From contig NZ_CP014263.1 of the NCBI RefSeq assembly GCF_001988955.1, positions 5,498,501 to 5,562,500 on the forward strand: DNA of 64,000 nucleotides. Reading direction: 5' to 3'. Source of the stretch: Spirosoma montaniterrae (GTDB taxonomy: Bacteria; Bacteroidota; Bacteroidia; Cytophagales; Spirosomataceae). This document shows, one piece after another, positions 8,578-18,140 of this stretch. Within the stretch, counting starts at the first letter, position 1, and each line of letters starts with the position of its first letter. The notes under the pieces were generated by a model. That model ran no database searches. It was not told where the DNA came from and saw nothing but the letters and a program-made list of their open reading frames with translations. Both the position numbers and the translations under genes were made by a program.

Positions 8578-9345
8578 ATGAACCAGACACTTATTCGCGA
8601 GATCGCCAAAATGATTGACCACTCGCTGCTGCACCCCACCATGACTGATACAGAACTTCATGCTGGTTGCCTGCTGGCTCTGAAATATGACGTAGCATCG
8701 GTTTGCGTGAAACCTTACGCCGTTGCGATGGCACAGGAGCTATTGGCTGGCTCCGACGTGCTGGTAGGTACAGTGATTGGCTTTCCGGCGGGCAATAGCG
8801 CAATTTCCATCAAGGTCGCCGAAACCGAGCAGGCTTGCCGGGATGGTGCCGTAGAAATCGATATGGTCGTTAATATCGGCAAGGTACTGGGCGAAAACTG
8901 GAGTTATGTTACCGACGAAATTCGGGCTGTTAATGAGGCTACAGTGGCGCATGGGGCCATTCTGAAGGTAATTTTTGAGAATGACTATCTACCTCAGGAC
9001 AGCTACAAGATCCGGCTCTGCGAACTATGTACAGAAGTGGGAGCGGCTTTTGTCAAGACCTCAACGGGTTACGGTTTTGTGAAGGGTGCAGACGGTAAAT
9101 ACAGCTACGAAGGAGCTACCGAACACGACCTGCGTTTGATGCTTGACCACGTGGGGCCGGGAGTCCGGGTGAAAGCTGCCGGGGGTGTCCGCACGCTTGA
9201 TGGGCTGCTGAAGGTAAAAGAAATGGGCGTCTCGCGGCTGGGTGCATCGGCTACGGCTACAATCATGGAAGATGCTTACCGCCGGTTTGGGGCCGTTGCC
9301 GCCGACGCGCCCGTGATTCCGGTTGCCGATGCGAACGGCTACTGA
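8578..9345 (+). CDS. deoC: deoxyribose-phosphate aldolase
   Basis: A 255-residue DeoC of normal length. It catalyses reversible cleavage of 2-deoxy-D-ribose 5-phosphate into glyceraldehyde 3-phosphate and acetaldehyde in the cytoplasm, in deoxynucleoside salvage. The Schiff-base lysine lies in FVKTSTGYGF (Lys160), the second lysine in VRVKAAGGVRT, and the catalytic aspartate in EIDMVVNIGKV. All three key residues are present, unlike in the paralogue at 26526-27173. It follows the GntR regulator by 54 bp, which makes that regulator the likely controller. Confidence 0.93.
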   Translation: MNQTLIREIAKMIDHSLLHPTMTDTELHAGCLLALKYDVASVCVKPYAVAMAQELLAGSDVLVGTVIGFPAGNSAISIKVAETEQACRDGAVEIDMVVNIGKVLGENWSYVTDEIRAVNEATVAHGAILKVIFENDYLPQDSYKIRLCELCTEVGAAFVKTSTGYGFVKGADGKYSYEGATEHDLRLMLDHVGPGVRVKAAGGVRTLDGLLKVKEMGVSRLGASATATIMEDAYRRFGAVAADAPVIPVADANGY

Positions 9346-9364
9346 TGGGCGGCTATGCGATTCC

Positions 9365-10327
9365 TCAGTTGATGGCTACCGGCTTCTGTCCTTTTTTGTA
9401 TTTCTCGCCAAAACCCGAATTATTAGGTTCATAAGGAGCGGCAAACTCCGCATTGACACCGTTTTTTGGAATGTCTTTTTCCCGGCCTAAGGCCCAGTAA
9501 ATGCCATTCAGAACCAGCTTCCGCATACTTTCTTCTTTAAAATCGAAAGGGTGGCCCAGCGTCGTGAAAAACACGCGGGCTGCTTTGCCACTGCTGCCGG
9601 TATAGGTTTTGGTCCAGGCTACGGGTTGTGTAAGGGGGTATTTATCCAGGTTGCCCTTCTGCTGATGCTGCGACCGCAACGACTTGCCTTCCAGAAACGG
9701 CTTTACGTCACCCTGTAATTTCCAGTCGCCCCCATCTACGTGGTAGAGCCACGAGTAAGCCTGGAAGGGCCGCACCCCGTTCAGAATAGGCGTCTGGGTA
9801 TTGGACATTAAATATACCGATGTTAGCGGGGCGTTGCCATCCTCAAAATGCCCGTGATGGACAATCCATTGCTGCCCGAAGACCTTCGCAGGCCAGTCCG
9901 TATTGAGGTGCATCAGGCTCGAATCGGTTTTGTATTGAAACGTGTGCGTGGCCGTTCGGAAACCTACCATCGGCCTGCCGCTTTCGGCGTAGTCGGTAAT
10001 TAACTTCACTTCGGCTTTGGGGAGGTTGCGCCATCGGGCAAATACCACCATCAGGTCGGCGGTTTTAAGGGCTTCCAGCCCGGCAATATGATCGGTGCGG
10101 TTGGGATTGATGGCACCCGTACTGTCGAGTGGATAGCAGACTGTAATTTTCGCGCCGAGGTTACGCTTTAAAATCCGCCCCAGCATCGGCATCGACTCCT
10201 CGGAGCGGTACTCTTCGTCGCCCGTTACGAAAACGATGTGCAGTGGTTTTTGCTGGGTCGCGGGGCGAAGGGCCACCGCTGCCGCAAGTACGAAAGAAAA
10301 CAGAATGGCGTACGTCAAGCGTTTCAT
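9365..10327 (-). CDS. ThuA-like domain protein
   Basis: About 320 residues. It has an N-terminal signal-like segment (RLTYAILFSFVLAAAVALRP) followed by a ThuA/glutamine-amidotransferase-like fold: HIVFVTGDEEYRSEESMPML, DLMVVFARWRNLP, GRPMVGFRTATHTFQYK and VHHGHFEDGN. ThuA proteins are linked to trehalose and other sugar use, but the reaction is not settled. The ATG at 10325-10327 is preferred over the TTG two codons earlier. It starts 6 bp after the PVC-type heme protein's stop, so the pair is almost certainly one operon; this pairing is common in Bacteroidota and Planctomycetota. Confidence 0.82.
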   Translation of the reverse strand: MKRLTYAILFSFVLAAAVALRPATQQKPLHIVFVTGDEEYRSEESMPMLGRILKRNLGAKITVCYPLDSTGAINPNRTDHIAGLEALKTADLMVVFARWRNLPKAEVKLITDYAESGRPMVGFRTATHTFQYKTDSSLMHLNTDWPAKVFGQQWIVHHGHFEDGNAPLTSVYLMSNTQTPILNGVRPFQAYSWLYHVDGGDWKLQGDVKPFLEGKSLRSQHQQKGNLDKYPLTQPVAWTKTYTGSSGKAARVFFTTLGHPFDFKEESMRKLVLNGIYWALGREKDIPKNGVNAEFAAPYEPNNSGFGEKYKKGQKPVAIN

Positions 10328-10333
10328 AATCAA

Positions 10334-13300
10334 TCAGTTCGGGTGTTGCTTGAGGAGTTCGTCGGGCGTATAGAAGCTCTTGCGGGTTTTGGTCTGTTCG
10401 CGTATCTGCTTTACCATTGCCGACGTAACGGGTACGGATGCCGAATTACCAAACGACGACCGGATGTAATTCAATACATTCACCATTTCGTCGTCGTTGA
10501 GCAGTTGACCGTAGGGCGTCATGGGCACATTGCCGGGATACTTTTTGCCATTCACCTCCAGCGGGCCGTATAACCCATGCATCACTAATTTGATGAGCCG
10601 TTCGGGGCTGCCCGTCACCCAGTTGCTTTTGGCTAAGGGCGGAAAACCTGCCGACTCAAGCCCCGTTCCATCGGCCTGATGACAGGTGATGCAATATCCA
10701 TCGCGGCTATAGATGGCTTTGCCTAATGCCAGCTTATCGGTCGATGCCCCCGGCTTGGGCCGGATATTGTGATTTACCATATCGGTATGGGGGCTTTTGA
10801 TAAAATCCAGATGCGGCTTGATCCAATCGTCGACAGGCTGCTTTTCGACCGTTGCCAGTACCTGCTCTTTTTGCGCGTTGGGCAACCACGTACTTGCCAC
10901 CATTGCTTCCATTCGTACCCGGCCCTGCGGGTCACGGGCGGCTTCGGTTAGCATCGTACCCAGCCTGGAACCCAGTTGATGGTCGTTGAACCGTGCCACG
11001 CGTACTGCTGCCGCCCGCACCCGGTAGTCGGGCGATTTCAGAAGCTTCGTCAATAAGCTTTGATCGACCTGATTTAAGCCCCAGCTTACCCAGAGCGCTT
11101 CGAGCAGGTGGTGCTGATAGTTGGCATCACTGGCATTCAGCCCCCCGATCCAGGTCTGTAGTTTGGGCAGTACTTCTGCCGGGCTATGTTCGCGCAGTTC
11201 GCGCCGGGTGCGGTAGCGGGTGCGATATTCGGGCAGTTTGAGATTTTCCAGTAATTGCTCCACACTCGCTCCATCGACTGGCGCGGGCGTTACGAGCGGG
11301 CGGGCCGGGTAGGTGATGCGGTAGATGCGCCCATGAACATGGTCGCGCAGGGGGTCGCGGGCGTTGTGCTGCATGTGGCCGATCAGTACGTTATGCCAGT
11401 CGGCCAGATAGAGCGAACCGTCGGGGGCAAACTCCATATCGACAGGCCGGAAGTTGGGGTCGCTGCTTCGTACCAGGTCCATCCGGTGGCGAGTCTGGTA
11501 GCCCGTGCCGTCGTCAATCATCTGGTGCATTTTCGTGCCCAGAAACCCAATGGTATTATTGAGCATCATATCGCCCTGCACCTCGTCGGGGAAGTGGCGG
11601 CTCGATACGAATTCCAGCCCTGAGGTAGGCCGTACACGCTGTGTTTGTTCGATGAGCGGTCTTGAATCGGGCGAGGTGAAGCCGTAGCGGGCCTTGATGG
11701 AACCGGGTGTGAGCCAGAACACGTCGGGGCTGGAGGTAGACAAACAGAATGGTTGTCCCCAGGTGTCGAAAGCTACTCCCCACGGGTTGGAAACGGTGTT
11801 TTGCACCACACGGTCGAGTTTTTGGCGTTGGGGATTGTAGCGCATGTAGCCCCCGTGCGTACCGCGAATGGTGCCGTAGGGCGTTTCGACGTTGCTGTGC
11901 AGAAATACGCCTTCGCCCATGTAAATGGCTCCCGATTCGTCGGTGCTGAAGGCGTGGATGTTGTGGTGCGTGTCGTGGTCATCGAAGCCGCTCAGCACAA
12001 TCTCGACCTGATCGGCCCGGTCGTCGCCGTTCGTATCGATGTAGCGTTTGAGGTGGGTTCCCTGAGCGATGTAAACGCCCTGTGGGGTAAGTTCGAAGCC
12101 GGTGGGAAGGTGCAGATTGTCGGCAAAAACGGTCTGTTTATCGGCCTTACCGTCGCCGTTGGTATCTTCCAGAATAATCAGTTTATCGTTGGGCCGGGCG
12201 TCGCCGGGGCGGTAGTGCGGGTAGGTTGGCATGGTAGCAACCCAAAGCCGCCCCCGGTTGTCGAAGGCAATCTGAGCGGGATTAGCCAGATCCGAAAACT
12301 CTTTTTCTGAAGCAAATAACTCGATTTTATAGCCCGGAGCCATTGTGAACGACCGCAGGGCTTCGTCGCCATACAGATACCGAACCCCGGCATTGGGTTT
12401 GAAATTGGTTTCAACAGGCGGTAATGGGCTGGTGCGGGCATCAGCGGCTGCCAGGTCGTAGGGCTGTCCGTTGGCGGTGCGCCAGATGAGCGTATCGCGG
12501 TTGGCAGTCATCTGGCGAATTTTGGCCAGTTCGGCGGGGTAATTGTCGGGGCCAAAGGGCTTGTAACGACGGCCATAGACATGCACCCCGTTCGGGATTT
12601 TATAGTCATTATGCCAGTGCCAGGCGTGGTCGAGCACCGCCTGCCGAACAGCCTCGCGCCGACTCTCGTCACGCATGGGCATCGGGCCAAACAGTCCATC
12701 AACCAATAGTCTGGCGAATTTCGAATAGCCGGCTTCGTTTAGTTGCTGCCCGTCAATAGTGAGTTGCTCTCCGGTCTGAAACCATTGCTGAGCAGGCGTG
12801 AAAGCATCCAGAAACAGGACGCTGTGCTGGCGGGCTACGTCTTCGATAGCCTTCGCATACAGGCTGAGATTGCGATTTTCGGCCACGCCGTTGGGCAAAT
12901 CGAACTGCTTCGACAAGTCCTGAAACGCGATGGGCGATACCAGCGCAAGCTGCGGAGCCTGGCTACCGTTATAGCGTTGAGCGAGTGTGTGTTCCACAAA
13001 CGCCGACAGTTCAGCTTTGAAAGAGGGTAGTCCGGCGGGGCCAGCGTAAGACTCGCTAAAGCCAAAAAAAGCAATCACTACGTCGGCTTTGAGGGTGGTC
13101 AGCCATTCGTCGGGTTTGGGATACGTACCGATACTGCTGGAGTTCTGGGCCAGTTCGGTCTGGAATTTTTCGGCACCGGGAAAGGCCCAGGCATCCATTC
13201 GACCCGCGTGGGGCCGGAAACCGGGCGTGTCGCCCCCGTCGCAAAGGTTGCGAATGAAGAGATTTTTATCGGGGTAGCGCAGGTGCAGCTCTGTCTCGAA

Positions 13301-13471
13301 CGAGCCGTAATTCAGCATCCGCGCACCGAGATTGTTGCCAATCAGGGCGATATGGGTGTTGTTGCCCAGCGTTAGCTTTGTGGTAGGTCGGGGTAGATAA
13401 GCCGTGCTGCCAATTCCGACAAAAAAGGCCAGGCCTAAAAAGAGTGTTGAGCGAAAGCGTTTTGTGTGCAT
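10334..13471 (-). CDS. PVC-type heme-binding CxxCH protein with SGNH-like N-terminus
   Basis: About 1045 residues, exported (signal segment RSTLFLGLAFFVGIGST). Parts in order: an SGNH/GDSL-like region (about 40-270, with ALIGNNLGARMLNYGS in place of a classical GDSL block); a glucose-dehydrogenase-like beta-propeller (about 375-735, with FASEKEFSDLANPAQIAFDN and VSNPWGVAFDTWGQPF); a HEAT-like helical part (about 745-900); and a C-terminal cytochrome c domain with CITCHQ heme motif and a GNVPMTPYGQLL axial-Met segment. It probably oxidises a periplasmic sugar or alcohol and passes electrons to its heme; the substrate is inferred. ATG at 13471 is chosen over TTG at 13492. Confidence 0.82.
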   Translation of the reverse strand: MHTKRFRSTLFLGLAFFVGIGSTAYLPRPTTKLTLGNNTHIALIGNNLGARMLNYGSFETELHLRYPDKNLFIRNLCDGGDTPGFRPHAGRMDAWAFPGAEKFQTELAQNSSSIGTYPKPDEWLTTLKADVVIAFFGFSESYAGPAGLPSFKAELSAFVEHTLAQRYNGSQAPQLALVSPIAFQDLSKQFDLPNGVAENRNLSLYAKAIEDVARQHSVLFLDAFTPAQQWFQTGEQLTIDGQQLNEAGYSKFARLLVDGLFGPMPMRDESRREAVRQAVLDHAWHWHNDYKIPNGVHVYGRRYKPFGPDNYPAELAKIRQMTANRDTLIWRTANGQPYDLAAADARTSPLPPVETNFKPNAGVRYLYGDEALRSFTMAPGYKIELFASEKEFSDLANPAQIAFDNRGRLWVATMPTYPHYRPGDARPNDKLIILEDTNGDGKADKQTVFADNLHLPTGFELTPQGVYIAQGTHLKRYIDTNGDDRADQVEIVLSGFDDHDTHHNIHAFSTDESGAIYMGEGVFLHSNVETPYGTIRGTHGGYMRYNPQRQKLDRVVQNTVSNPWGVAFDTWGQPFCLSTSSPDVFWLTPGSIKARYGFTSPDSRPLIEQTQRVRPTSGLEFVSSRHFPDEVQGDMMLNNTIGFLGTKMHQMIDDGTGYQTRHRMDLVRSSDPNFRPVDMEFAPDGSLYLADWHNVLIGHMQHNARDPLRDHVHGRIYRITYPARPLVTPAPVDGASVEQLLENLKLPEYRTRYRTRRELREHSPAEVLPKLQTWIGGLNASDANYQHHLLEALWVSWGLNQVDQSLLTKLLKSPDYRVRAAAVRVARFNDHQLGSRLGTMLTEAARDPQGRVRMEAMVASTWLPNAQKEQVLATVEKQPVDDWIKPHLDFIKSPHTDMVNHNIRPKPGASTDKLALGKAIYSRDGYCITCHQADGTGLESAGFPPLAKSNWVTGSPERLIKLVMHGLYGPLEVNGKKYPGNVPMTPYGQLLNDDEMVNVLNYIRSSFGNSASVPVTSAMVKQIREQTKTRKSFYTPDELLKQHPN

Positions 13472-13767
13472 AGGTTTAGCAAAGCGATGCAAACCCAGTA
13501 AAGGTGTTGTTGGTAAATAAAATACTCAGTAAACAGATTGTTATTCCGGGCGATTCGCACCAGACTCGTTCGGTAAATTTCTGCCCGGCCTGTTTGTGTG
13601 GCTGATTGAAATTCCGACGTAGTCAAACCACAACTTATCTATGGATGAATCATTACGCGGTATGGTGCAAAATGGCTGTACTAAATTTTTGTTAATCAAT
13701 TGATTATCTGTACATAGTTCTTACATTAGAGTTTGTTTTAGGACCGACCTCTACCAGTGCCTACCCT

Positions 13768-15960
13768 ATGCGATTCATTTGTACTGGAATATTATTGCTC
13801 GGCTGGTGTCTGACGAGCTTTGGGCAGACTTATCCAGATTTACCTGCTCTGGATTTTGATCGCCGGAGCGATGCAGCCTACATGGATAGTTTGCTGACAC
13901 TGGGCCGTTCGCATCAGCGGCTTGTCGATAAGCTGCCGCGCTCGCGCCGGAACGATACCCTGCGGTTGGAGGGGCTGCGATTTATGATCTCGGTTTTCAA
14001 ACAAATGCGTGGTCCGCAACGCGACAGCAGTTATATCTACGCTAAACGCCTGGAAGAACGGGCTTTGGCTTATCGTAATACGCTGTTTGCCGTGCGGGGT
14101 ATGATGCAGCAGGAATATTACCTGCGTACCGCCCAGACCGATTATGTGCAGGCACTTAAAATTAATCAGCGGGCGTCGGCCCTGTGTGTGGGATTGCCGC
14201 GCGAAAGTTCACCGCGCTGGCAGGTGCAGATGAACATGGGCGATCTTTATGCATTGCTCAAAGAATACGATAACGCTCTGACAAGCTACCAAACGTCATT
14301 GACGCTGCTAAGCTACAATACATCACTTACCCCTAAAAATCGAAAATTATTAGCGTCGCAGGCACTCTCGCAAATGGGTGAAGTCTACGAAGCGCAGGGG
14401 CGTTTCGAGCAGGCCCGCCAGCAGTATGAAGCCAGCCGGCAAATTGCATTTGAAACCAATTCGCAAACCAACGTGGCGTATGCCAATGAGCGGCTGGGCG
14501 ATTTTTTTATTAGCCGTCATCAGCCCGAGCAGGCCATTCGGTATTTCAATGAAGGGCTGGCCGTGTGGACACAACTGCGCGACCGGGCAGGGCAGGCTTC
14601 CGTATGGGCGCGGCTGGCCGAATGCTACACCCTGACCAACAAACCGGCACTGGCTATTGAATTTGGCGAGAAAGCACTGGCCGTGGCCCGGCAGTCGGGC
14701 TATTTACGGATGCGGCAAATGGCTACGCAGGCGTTGTACCGGGCCTATCGGCTGGCAAATCAGCCCACACAAGCGTTGGCAATGTATGAAGAGTACGTCG
14801 TGCTGCGCGATAGCCTGAACAATCTTCGGCGGGTAGAAGAACTCTCGCTTATGCAGAAGAAATATGACATCGGTCAGGTTAGGGCCGAGGCCGACCGGGA
14901 GCGGCTCGTTCAGCAGCAGCAATTGATCGACCTGCGCCGACAAGCCGAAATTGCACGGTTGCGGGCCGAAACCGAACGCGAGCAACTGGCTGGTGAAACC
15001 AGGATGAGCCAGCTTCAACGGCGGATTGAAACCGAACGCCTGCGGGCCGATTCGGAGCGGAGCCGACGCGAACAACAGGCGAACATCGACGCGCTGAACA
15101 GTGATATCGAACGGCAATACCTGACGCGGGCCTTTTTGGTGGCCGGGCTGGCAATGCTGCTTTTCTTCACGATTGTTTACTTCCGCAAAAGTCGGTTAGT
15201 GAGCCGACAGAAGCGGGAAATCGAGAGTTTCAACCATGATCTGGAAAGCAAGGTAGCCGCCCGGACCGCCGAACTCGAACAGGCGAATGCGCAACTACGG
15301 GCTAAAAACAAAGAAATTGAAGACGCTCTGCTGCGTGGGCAAACGCTCGAACGAAAACGCATGGCTGCCGATTTGCACGATAGCTTAGGGGGCTTACTGG
15401 CGGCTATCAAAACCAGTTTGTCGGCGTTGAACCCGGCCCGGCTATCGCAGCGGGAGCAGTTGGTGTATCAGAACCTGCTGAATATGACAAAAGAAGCCTT
15501 TGCCGAAGTCCGTTATCTGTCGCACAATCTGCAACCCGATGAGCTGGAAAAACATGGCTTGTCGCAGGCGCTGGAACGGTTGGTAAATAAACTGAATAGT
15601 ACGCAGAAGATTGTTTTCCGGCTTGAAAATGCCGAGTTGCCGCGCCTGGATAAAACAACCGAATTTAATTTGTACTCAATCTGTATTGAACTCTGTAGCA
15701 ATATTTTACGGCATTCCGAAGCCACTGAAGCCTACATATTGTTTCGGCGATTTGGTACGGAACTAAACATGATTGTGAAAGACAACGGCTGCGGCATGAA
15801 TCCTGCCGACGCAACGGGTATGGGACTGCGTAACATTCAATCGCGAATGGATCAGATTCATGGCCGCTACGAAATTCACTCCGAAATAGGCGAGGGTACT
15901 ACGTTTATTTTTATCCTGCCCGTTGCCGTCGGGAATCTGGTTGAAAACAGCGATTACTGA
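13768..15960 (+). CDS. TPR-containing sensor histidine kinase (HisKA_3 type)
   Basis: 730 residues: signal peptide (1-20, ending SFGQ), TPR-like helical repeats in the periplasm (about 110-360), a charged coiled coil with RAETERE-like repeats (365-440), one membrane helix (about 449-470), a second coiled coil, a HisKA_3 dimerisation domain with phospho-acceptor His537 in MAADLHDSLGG, and an HATPase domain (CSNILRHSEA; DNGCGMN; GMGLRNIQSRM). This is a NarL/LytR-type sensor design common in Bacteroidota. No response regulator gene is adjacent, so its partner is elsewhere. Its stop codon overlaps the convergent lipoprotein gene by 7 bp. Confidence 0.9.
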   Translation: MRFICTGILLLGWCLTSFGQTYPDLPALDFDRRSDAAYMDSLLTLGRSHQRLVDKLPRSRRNDTLRLEGLRFMISVFKQMRGPQRDSSYIYAKRLEERALAYRNTLFAVRGMMQQEYYLRTAQTDYVQALKINQRASALCVGLPRESSPRWQVQMNMGDLYALLKEYDNALTSYQTSLTLLSYNTSLTPKNRKLLASQALSQMGEVYEAQGRFEQARQQYEASRQIAFETNSQTNVAYANERLGDFFISRHQPEQAIRYFNEGLAVWTQLRDRAGQASVWARLAECYTLTNKPALAIEFGEKALAVARQSGYLRMRQMATQALYRAYRLANQPTQALAMYEEYVVLRDSLNNLRRVEELSLMQKKYDIGQVRAEADRERLVQQQQLIDLRRQAEIARLRAETEREQLAGETRMSQLQRRIETERLRADSERSRREQQANIDALNSDIERQYLTRAFLVAGLAMLLFFTIVYFRKSRLVSRQKREIESFNHDLESKVAARTAELEQANAQLRAKNKEIEDALLRGQTLERKRMAADLHDSLGGLLAAIKTSLSALNPARLSQREQLVYQNLLNMTKEAFAEVRYLSHNLQPDELEKHGLSQALERLVNKLNSTQKIVFRLENAELPRLDKTTEFNLYSICIELCSNILRHSEATEAYILFRRFGTELNMIVKDNGCGMNPADATGMGLRNIQSRMDQIHGRYEIHSEIGEGTTFIFILPVAVGNLVENSDY

Positions 15961-16520
15961 ATACGGGCTTCAACCGCGAACTCATTTTTGTCGAAGAAAG
16001 ACAACTTCTGAAAGCCGTATAATTTGTAGTGATTTACCTGCCAGCCTGTGCGGGTTGGACCGCTTTCGAGCAACAGATGCCGCTCAGAAGCGTATAGCGG
16101 GTTACTGGTTTGCAGAACGGCCTCAATACGCCGGGGTTGCCGCGTAACCGAATCGACTTTAACCAATAGCGACCGGACGGTCAGGCGTTCTTCCGAATTT
16201 TTCAGCGTGTATCGATACGTCAGCGAGTCGGGCCGGGCAATGTTGTAGCTGCTGCGAAGGGCCGGTTTGTTGATGTCGGCCTGTAAAAAAAGCTCCAGTT
16301 CACGCTGCCAGTTGATAGTGCGCACGGTCTGCTGGCTACGCTCCCGATTGATCTGAACCGCTTTCTGAACCAGCGGCTTACGGGCTGAAAGGTCGGTTAT
16401 TTGCCGGTTAACGAAGCCCCCCACGTCGTAGTATACGGGCGGCAGGTCAGACTGAGCGGGGTTGTTGCAACCACTGAAAAGAAGCGGCAGAAGAAGACAC
16501 AAACAAAACACTATACGCAT
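15954..16520 (-). CDS. putative lipoprotein of unknown function
   Basis: About 188 residues from the ATG at 16518-16520; a TTG four codons upstream is less likely. The signal peptide RIVFCLCLLLPLLFSGC gives a lipobox LFSGC, so Cys17 would be lipidated. The mature part contains DVGGFVNRQITDLSARKPLV and LYASERHLLLESG, with no domain I can name. Its 3' end overlaps the convergent histidine kinase gene by 7 bp, so the two transcripts are antisense at their ends. Conserved hypothetical envelope protein. Confidence 0.7.
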   Translation of the reverse strand: MRIVFCLCLLLPLLFSGCNNPAQSDLPPVYYDVGGFVNRQITDLSARKPLVQKAVQINRERSQQTVRTINWQRELELFLQADINKPALRSSYNIARPDSLTYRYTLKNSEERLTVRSLLVKVDSVTRQPRRIEAVLQTSNPLYASERHLLLESGPTRTGWQVNHYKLYGFQKLSFFDKNEFAVEARIQ

Positions 16521-16691
16521 AGACAGGAGCAAAATGGTTGCTGATACAGACCACCCGCTGCCCGTTGCAACACGAAATTTTTAAAATCGGTTTGGCGAAC
16601 CGATTTCTGAACCAAATTTGCGCCTGAAATGCTATTCAAATACACAGTTCAACGGGTAACGTTGCACTTTAAACTTTGACCAAATTCAGGA

Positions 16692-18092
16692 ATGGAATAC
16701 GATGTTATTTTTATTGGTGCGGGGCCGGGCGGCTATACGGGTGCCATTCGGGCAGCTCAGCTTGGACTTAAAACAGCCATCATCGAAAAATATCCCACAT
16801 TGGGTGGCACCTGCCTGAATGTAGGCTGCATTCCGTCGAAAGCCCTGCTCGATTCGTCGGAGCATTTTTATAATGCGGCCCACACCTTCGCCGAACATGG
16901 CATCAGGCTCGACAGCCTACAGGTTGATCTGCCCCAGATGATCAAACGCAAGCAGGACGTTGTGGATCAGACAACGAAGGGTATAGCGTTTCTGATGAAG
17001 AAAAATAAGATCGACACGTATTACGGGCTTGGCTCATTTGTGGATGCGCATACGGTGAAGATTGCCAAAAACGACGGGGGCGAAGAAACGATCAAGGGTA
17101 AAAACATAGTTATCGCCACCGGCTCAAAACCCATGTCATTCCCGTCGATGCCTATCGACAAAAAACGGGTCATCACATCGACCGAAGCCCTGAAATTAGA
17201 GCAGGTGCCGAAGCACCTGATTATTATAGGTGCGGGTGTGATTGGTGCTGAGTTAGGTTCGGTTTATGCCCGGCTGGGTGCCAACGTGTCGTTCGTAGAA
17301 TTTGCCGATTCGATGATCCCAACAATGGATAAAACGATGGGCAAAGAATTGCAGAAAGCCATTAAAAAACTTGGCGCCGATTTCTACTTTAACCACAAAG
17401 TGACGAAAGTCGAAAACAAGGGTGAAGAAGTAGAGGTAAGCATCGATACGCCCGATAACAAGCAAATAACGCTCACCGGCGATTATTGCTTAGTATCGGT
17501 AGGTCGGCGGCCCTATACCGATGGGCTGAACCTCGAAGCGGCTGGCCTGAAAGCCGACGCGCGGGGTAAGGTTGAGGTCGATAGCTATCTACGAACGAGC
17601 GTACCGCACATTTATGCCCTCGGCGACGTGATTCGCGGGGCCATGCTGGCGCACAAGGCCGAAGAAGAAGGCACATTTATTGCCGAAACGATTGTGGGTC
17701 AGAAGCCACACATCCATTACCGGCTTATTCCGAATGTAGTGTACACCTGGCCCGAAGTGGCGGCTGTGGGCTATACCGAGGAAGAACTGAAGCAGGAGGG
17801 CATTCCCTATAAAACGGGTTCGTTTCCGTTCAAAGCCCTGGGCCGGGCGCGGGCCAGTATGGACATTGACGGATTGGCGAAAGTACTGGCGCACAAAGAT
17901 TCCGACGAGATTTTGGGTGTTCACATCATTGGCCCACGTGCGGCTGATATAATTGCCGAAGCCGTAGTGGCTATGGAATTCCGGGCTTCAGCAGAAGATA
18001 TTACCCGAATGTCGCACGCGCACCCGACCTACACCGAAGCGTTCAAAGAAGCCTGTTTGGCCGCAACCGGCAACCGGGCCATCAATATGTAA
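16692..18092 (+). CDS. lpdA: dihydrolipoyl dehydrogenase (E3)
   Basis: 466 residues, the normal E3 length. This FAD/NAD disulfide oxidoreductase regenerates lipoamide for the pyruvate and 2-oxoglutarate dehydrogenase complexes and for glycine cleavage. Visible motifs: FAD-binding GAGPGGYTGAIRAAQLG, redox-active disulfide GGTCLNVGCIPSK, NAD-binding IIGAGVIGAELGSVYARLG, second FAD motif IYALGDV, and the C-terminal HAHPTYTEAF with the catalytic His-Glu pair. No E1 or E2 gene is adjacent. gcvT, a partner in the glycine cleavage system, lies 2.2 kb away on the other strand. A strong terminator follows. Confidence 0.95.
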   Translation: MEYDVIFIGAGPGGYTGAIRAAQLGLKTAIIEKYPTLGGTCLNVGCIPSKALLDSSEHFYNAAHTFAEHGIRLDSLQVDLPQMIKRKQDVVDQTTKGIAFLMKKNKIDTYYGLGSFVDAHTVKIAKNDGGEETIKGKNIVIATGSKPMSFPSMPIDKKRVITSTEALKLEQVPKHLIIIGAGVIGAELGSVYARLGANVSFVEFADSMIPTMDKTMGKELQKAIKKLGADFYFNHKVTKVENKGEEVEVSIDTPDNKQITLTGDYCLVSVGRRPYTDGLNLEAAGLKADARGKVEVDSYLRTSVPHIYALGDVIRGAMLAHKAEEEGTFIAETIVGQKPHIHYRLIPNVVYTWPEVAAVGYTEEELKQEGIPYKTGSFPFKALGRARASMDIDGLAKVLAHKDSDEILGVHIIGPRAADIIAEAVVAMEFRASAEDITRMSHAHPTYTEAFKEACLAATGNRAINM

Positions 18093-18097
18093 TTATC

Positions 18098-18140
18098 TGG
18101 CGCGAGCCAACCGATACGTCGGACCGGCTCGCGCCATTTT
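18098..18140. terminator. convergent Rho-independent terminator
   Basis: An 11-bp perfect stem, TGGCGCGAGCC (18098-18108) with GGCTCGCGCCA (18126-18136), is followed by TTTT. It lies between the 3' ends of lpdA and the convergent hydroxyacid dehydrogenase gene. Confidence 0.8.
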
